Assembly (NCBI RefSeq): GCF_900113765.1
Contig: NZ_FOQO01000012.1
Coordinates: 62,001-126,000, forward strand
Source: Parapedobacter indicus
GTDB taxonomy: Bacteria > Bacteroidota > Bacteroidia > Sphingobacteriales > Sphingobacteriaceae
Reading direction: 5' to 3'
Length of the DNA: 64,000 nt
Positions 61,513-64,000 of the stretch are shown here, piece after piece. The notes beneath the pieces were generated by a model. The model was not told where the DNA came from. It worked only from the letters and a program-made list of their open reading frames with translations, and did not search any database. Made by a program: the position numbers and the translations under genes. Each line of letters starts with the position of its first letter. The first letter of the stretch is position 1.

Positions 61513-63276
61513 ATGAGCGATCCCAACATCACCGGCAAGACGTATGATACGCACCTGCTCCGCAGGATGATGCGATATGTGAAGCCCTATCGGGGGATTT
61601 TTGCCATTTCCGTCGTCCTTACCATCGTCATGGCAGTTGTAGCGCCGGCCCTCCCCATGGTTATTGAATATACACTGGATCGGTTTATTCTTCAGAATGA
61701 CATCGACGGGCTTCAGCTGATGCTGATGATCATGCTGGGGCTGCTGGTGGTCCAAACGGTGATCCGTTATTTCCATACGTTGATGACCAGCACGCTGGGA
61801 CAGTCTGTAATACGTGATTTGCGCATCGATGTGTTCAACCACATTACCGGTTTGCGGCTGAAGTATTTTGACCGTACGCCGATCGGCCGACTGATTACCC
61901 GGACCATCTCCGACCTGGAAACCATTGCCAATATCTTTTCGGAGGGACTCATTCAGATCATTGGCGACATCCTCCAGCTGGTGGTTATCCTTGGGGTGAT
62001 GTTTTATACCGACTGGAAGCTCACGCTGGTTGTATTGATCCCGATGCCACTGATGATCGGTGCCACCTACGTGTTTAAGGAGGCCATGAAATCCGCTTTT
62101 CAGGATGTGCGTAAATGGGTATCCAACCTCAATACCTTCCTGCAGGAACACATATCGGGCATCAGCATCATCCAGTACTTTGCCCGTGAAGAGCAGGAAA
62201 TGCATACGTTCAAGGCGGCCAATGCCGAGCATCGCAATGCACACATCCGCGCCAATTGGTATTTTTCGATTTTCTTTCCGGTCATTGAAGTCATTATGGC
62301 TATTGCTTTGGGCCTGTTGGTTTGGTACGGATCCAAGCAGGTGCTGGCCGGAATGCTGTCGCCGGGTGTCATTGTAGCTTTCATCATGTACATCAACATG
62401 ATCTTTCGCCCCATCCGGGAGCTGGTGGATAAGTTCAACACACTGCAAATGGGAATGGTGAGCGCCGAGCGGATATTTGCGGTGCTGGATACCGATGAGC
62501 AGACCCCCAATACAGGCACCCAGAAGCCCAGTGTAATCCGTGGCGACATTGTATTCGACAACGTATGGTTTGCTTACGATGAAGACAAATGGGTGCTGAA
62601 AGACATCAGCTTTCACGTAAAGCCCGGCGAAACGCTGGCGCTGGTGGGCGCCACCGGCGCGGGCAAGTCGTCTACTATCAATATCCTTAGCCGCTTTTAC
62701 GAAGTAAACCAGGGGGCCATCCTGCTGGATGGGGTAGACATCCGACAATACGAACTCAATTACCTGCGCCGTACCATTGCCACCGTATTGCAGGATGTCT
62801 TCCTGTTTTCCGACACCGTAGCCAACAACATCGGCCTGAACGATCCGGCCATCACGCGTGAGCAGATCGTTCAGGCAGCCAAGCAGGTGGGCGCCCATGA
62901 CTTTATCATGCGGTTGCCCGGTGGATATGACTATGAGGTACAGGAACGGGGCGCTACCCTTTCCTCCGGACAGGCACAATTGATTTCCTTCATCCGGGCG
63001 TTGGTTCACGACCCCAAAATATTGGTGCTAGACGAAGCCACGTCATCGGTGGATACGGAGACCGAAGGACTTATTCAGCGCGCCATCGATACGTTGATGA
63101 AGGACCGCACCTCCATCGTTATCGCCCACCGGCTGTCGACCATCCAGAAGGCCGATAAAATCATCGTGCTGGATAAAGGCGAAATGAAGGAGATGGGCTC
63201 CCACCAAGAGCTGCTGCGCATCGACGGCTATTACCGTCGACTGTATGAGCTACAATTTCATTCAGCCGGTATATAG
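61513..63276 (+). CDS. MsbA-like ABC exporter (fused permease and ATPase)
   Basis: A 587-aa half-transporter acting as a homodimer or heterodimer. Six membrane helices lie in residues ~20-310, with the coupling-helix segment ISGISIIQYFAREEQE near 213-228. The ATPase has Walker A GATGAGKSS near 379-387, Q-loop TVLQDVFLFSDTVANNIGLND, signature LSSGQAQLISFIRAL, Walker B ILVLDEATSSVDTETEG and H-loop IAHRLSTIQKADKI. The signature has Ser in place of the usual Gly (LSGGQ). Substrate unknown; lipid or drug export is typical. The long antisense frame here is a shadow. Confidence 0.93.
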   Translation: MSDPNITGKTYDTHLLRRMMRYVKPYRGIFAISVVLTIVMAVVAPALPMVIEYTLDRFILQNDIDGLQLMLMIMLGLLVVQTVIRYFHTLMTSTLGQSVIRDLRIDVFNHITGLRLKYFDRTPIGRLITRTISDLETIANIFSEGLIQIIGDILQLVVILGVMFYTDWKLTLVVLIPMPLMIGATYVFKEAMKSAFQDVRKWVSNLNTFLQEHISGISIIQYFAREEQEMHTFKAANAEHRNAHIRANWYFSIFFPVIEVIMAIALGLLVWYGSKQVLAGMLSPGVIVAFIMYINMIFRPIRELVDKFNTLQMGMVSAERIFAVLDTDEQTPNTGTQKPSVIRGDIVFDNVWFAYDEDKWVLKDISFHVKPGETLALVGATGAGKSSTINILSRFYEVNQGAILLDGVDIRQYELNYLRRTIATVLQDVFLFSDTVANNIGLNDPAITREQIVQAAKQVGAHDFIMRLPGGYDYEVQERGATLSSGQAQLISFIRALVHDPKILVLDEATSSVDTETEGLIQRAIDTLMKDRTSIVIAHRLSTIQKADKIIVLDKGEMKEMGSHQELLRIDGYYRRLYELQFHSAGI

Positions 63277-63285
63277 CGATTGTAC

Positions 63286-64000
63286 CTACGGGGCCGACAG
63301 CCCGATACACTCCTTTGTTCCCTCGCGGATACTGCGCCAGATCATTTTAAAAAAAGAAAAGTCGTTGGGCCGCTTGATGTATAGTTGACCGGTATGCCGT
63401 ACGCCGTTGGCGTCCGGATTGCTGTCGTTCAAAAGAAATCGGTTGGCAAAGAAAGAAAACACCCGTTTCTCCGACATTTCTCCATCGTTATCTTCCTTAA
63501 GGAACGCTACCTTCAGCCGGTCGTAATCCAGTTCCAGCGTTCCGCCGGTACCGCGGTCGTCCGCTTTCATGTCAAAGCGCATTCCTTTGATCGCCGCACT
63601 TTCGACCTCCACGTTCAGCTGCGGCGTAAGCATCCGGTTAAAGGCGGTCCCATCCATCGCAGCCAGCTTAGCCGTATAGGTATGCGCGCCCAGGCTATCC
63701 AAGAGGTCAAAACGGAAATCAACCGTTAAGTCGCCGGTTCCCATCACGCGTGAGCGTGCATGCAACCGCATGTAGCGGTCACGCGCCAATGTTGTGGAGT
63801 CATTAGTCACGTTACGGAACGCGCCGTTGGTTTGGTCGAAGGTCACGGTGCCCGCTTTACCGGTTTTATCGCTCACCTCGGTAAATCGGACATCCACGGC
63901 ACGGATCAGCACGGAGTCGATGGCCAGCGGTTGTTTTAACCGCAGCAGCTGCTGATGAGGTGATTTGCCGATTTTATTCTCGGGCGGGTTGGGCTGTGTT
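63286..64000 (-). CDS. C-terminal part of an AsmA-like or other large envelope protein
   Basis: The minus-strand frame stays open to the right edge, so this is the last ~237 residues of a longer protein. It is beta-rich with alternating polar/hydrophobic strands (VTFDQTNGAFRNVTND; GDLTVDFRFDLLDSLGAHTYTAKLAAMDGTAFNRMLTPQLNVEVESAAIKGMRFDMKADDRGTGGTLELDYDRLKVAFL), and ends with an amphipathic segment (NDFSFFKMIWRSIREGTKECIGL). The pattern recalls AsmA-like lipid-transport proteins, but I see no decisive motif. It converges on the ABC exporter with a 9-bp gap. Confidence 0.6.
   Translation of the reverse strand, partial: TQPNPPENKIGKSPHQQLLRLKQPLAIDSVLIRAVDVRFTEVSDKTGKAGTVTFDQTNGAFRNVTNDSTTLARDRYMRLHARSRVMGTGDLTVDFRFDLLDSLGAHTYTAKLAAMDGTAFNRMLTPQLNVEVESAAIKGMRFDMKADDRGTGGTLELDYDRLKVAFLKEDNDGEMSEKRVFSFFANRFLLNDSNPDANGVRHTGQLYIKRPNDFSFFKMIWRSIREGTKECIGLSAP

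Noticed and set aside
61465-63009. A 514-codon open frame antisense to the ABC exporter
   Set aside because: It lies wholly inside a gene with all ABC motifs, and its His/Gln-rich translation has no domain pattern. It is a codon-bias shadow.

Overview
The window looks like an ordinary chromosomal segment of a mid-GC Bacteroidetes, most likely a member of the Sphingobacteriaceae (Parapedobacter/Pedobacter-like; the family is my inference). The grounds are two SusC/SusD outer-membrane pairs with ECF sigma and FecR regulators, Bacteroidetes-restricted families (DUF4293, DUF5686, DUF6266, DUF4369-TlpA), SufBCD, and many promoters of the Bacteroidetes type (TTG, 19-20 bp, TAnnTTTG) instead of a -35/-10 box.

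Layout. 1-4 kb: 5' part of dxs, scpA, an FMN-dependent alpha-hydroxy-acid oxidase, aat and rbfA. 4-15 kb (minus strand): a complete glycan-type locus reading sigma factor, FecR, SusC with STN domain, SusD, a GH123/DUF4091-like secreted protein and a DUF5107/TPR protein, closed by a strong terminator at 3984-4023. 15-28 kb: CPA1 antiporter, VCBS-repeat lipoprotein, DUF4293 protein, ung, an Lrp regulator, sufBCD, a LytS/LytTR two-component pair with a small exported protein, and tRNA-Gly(CCC). 28-37 kb (minus strand): a second sigma-FecR-SusC-SusD locus whose cargo is redox-like: a Tat-type FAD oxidoreductase and a secreted protein with an FMN-attachment-like TGATS motif. 37-52 kb: COG2509 flavoprotein, LemA/TPM/DUF58 cluster, TlpA protein, pfkA-dsbD-dsbD N-domain operon, birA, rsfS, ftsH, LUD protein, radical SAM protein, rhomboid protease. 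52-64 kb: sodium/solute symporter, trmD, DUF5686 protein, PIN/antitoxin pair, folE-queD, an Rpn-family nuclease flanked by inverted hairpin repeats, truA, an MsbA-like ABC exporter and a protein running off the right edge.

How the genes work together. In each Sus locus the STN domain of SusC can signal through FecR to the ECF sigma factor, which then activates susCD and cargo. Both sigma genes have a housekeeping-type promoter of their own. DsbD and its separately encoded N-terminal domain supply reducing power to periplasmic TlpA-type proteins. folE and queD form a pterin/queuosine-precursor pair.

Most interesting: (1) the Rpn-type PD-(D/E)XK nuclease at 59.5-60.5 kb bracketed by oppositely oriented copies of a palindromic element that also occurs alone at 19.5 kb; (2) a promoter-hairpin-terminator unit at 12849-13017 antisense to the leader of the first susC, which looks like a cis-encoded antisense sRNA; (3) the flavin-type Sus locus; (4) at least five genes whose TAnnTTTG box ends only 4-6 nt before the start codon, implying leaderless mRNAs. 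No intergenic stretch exceeds 300 bases, and I saw no CRISPR array, rRNA or prophage.
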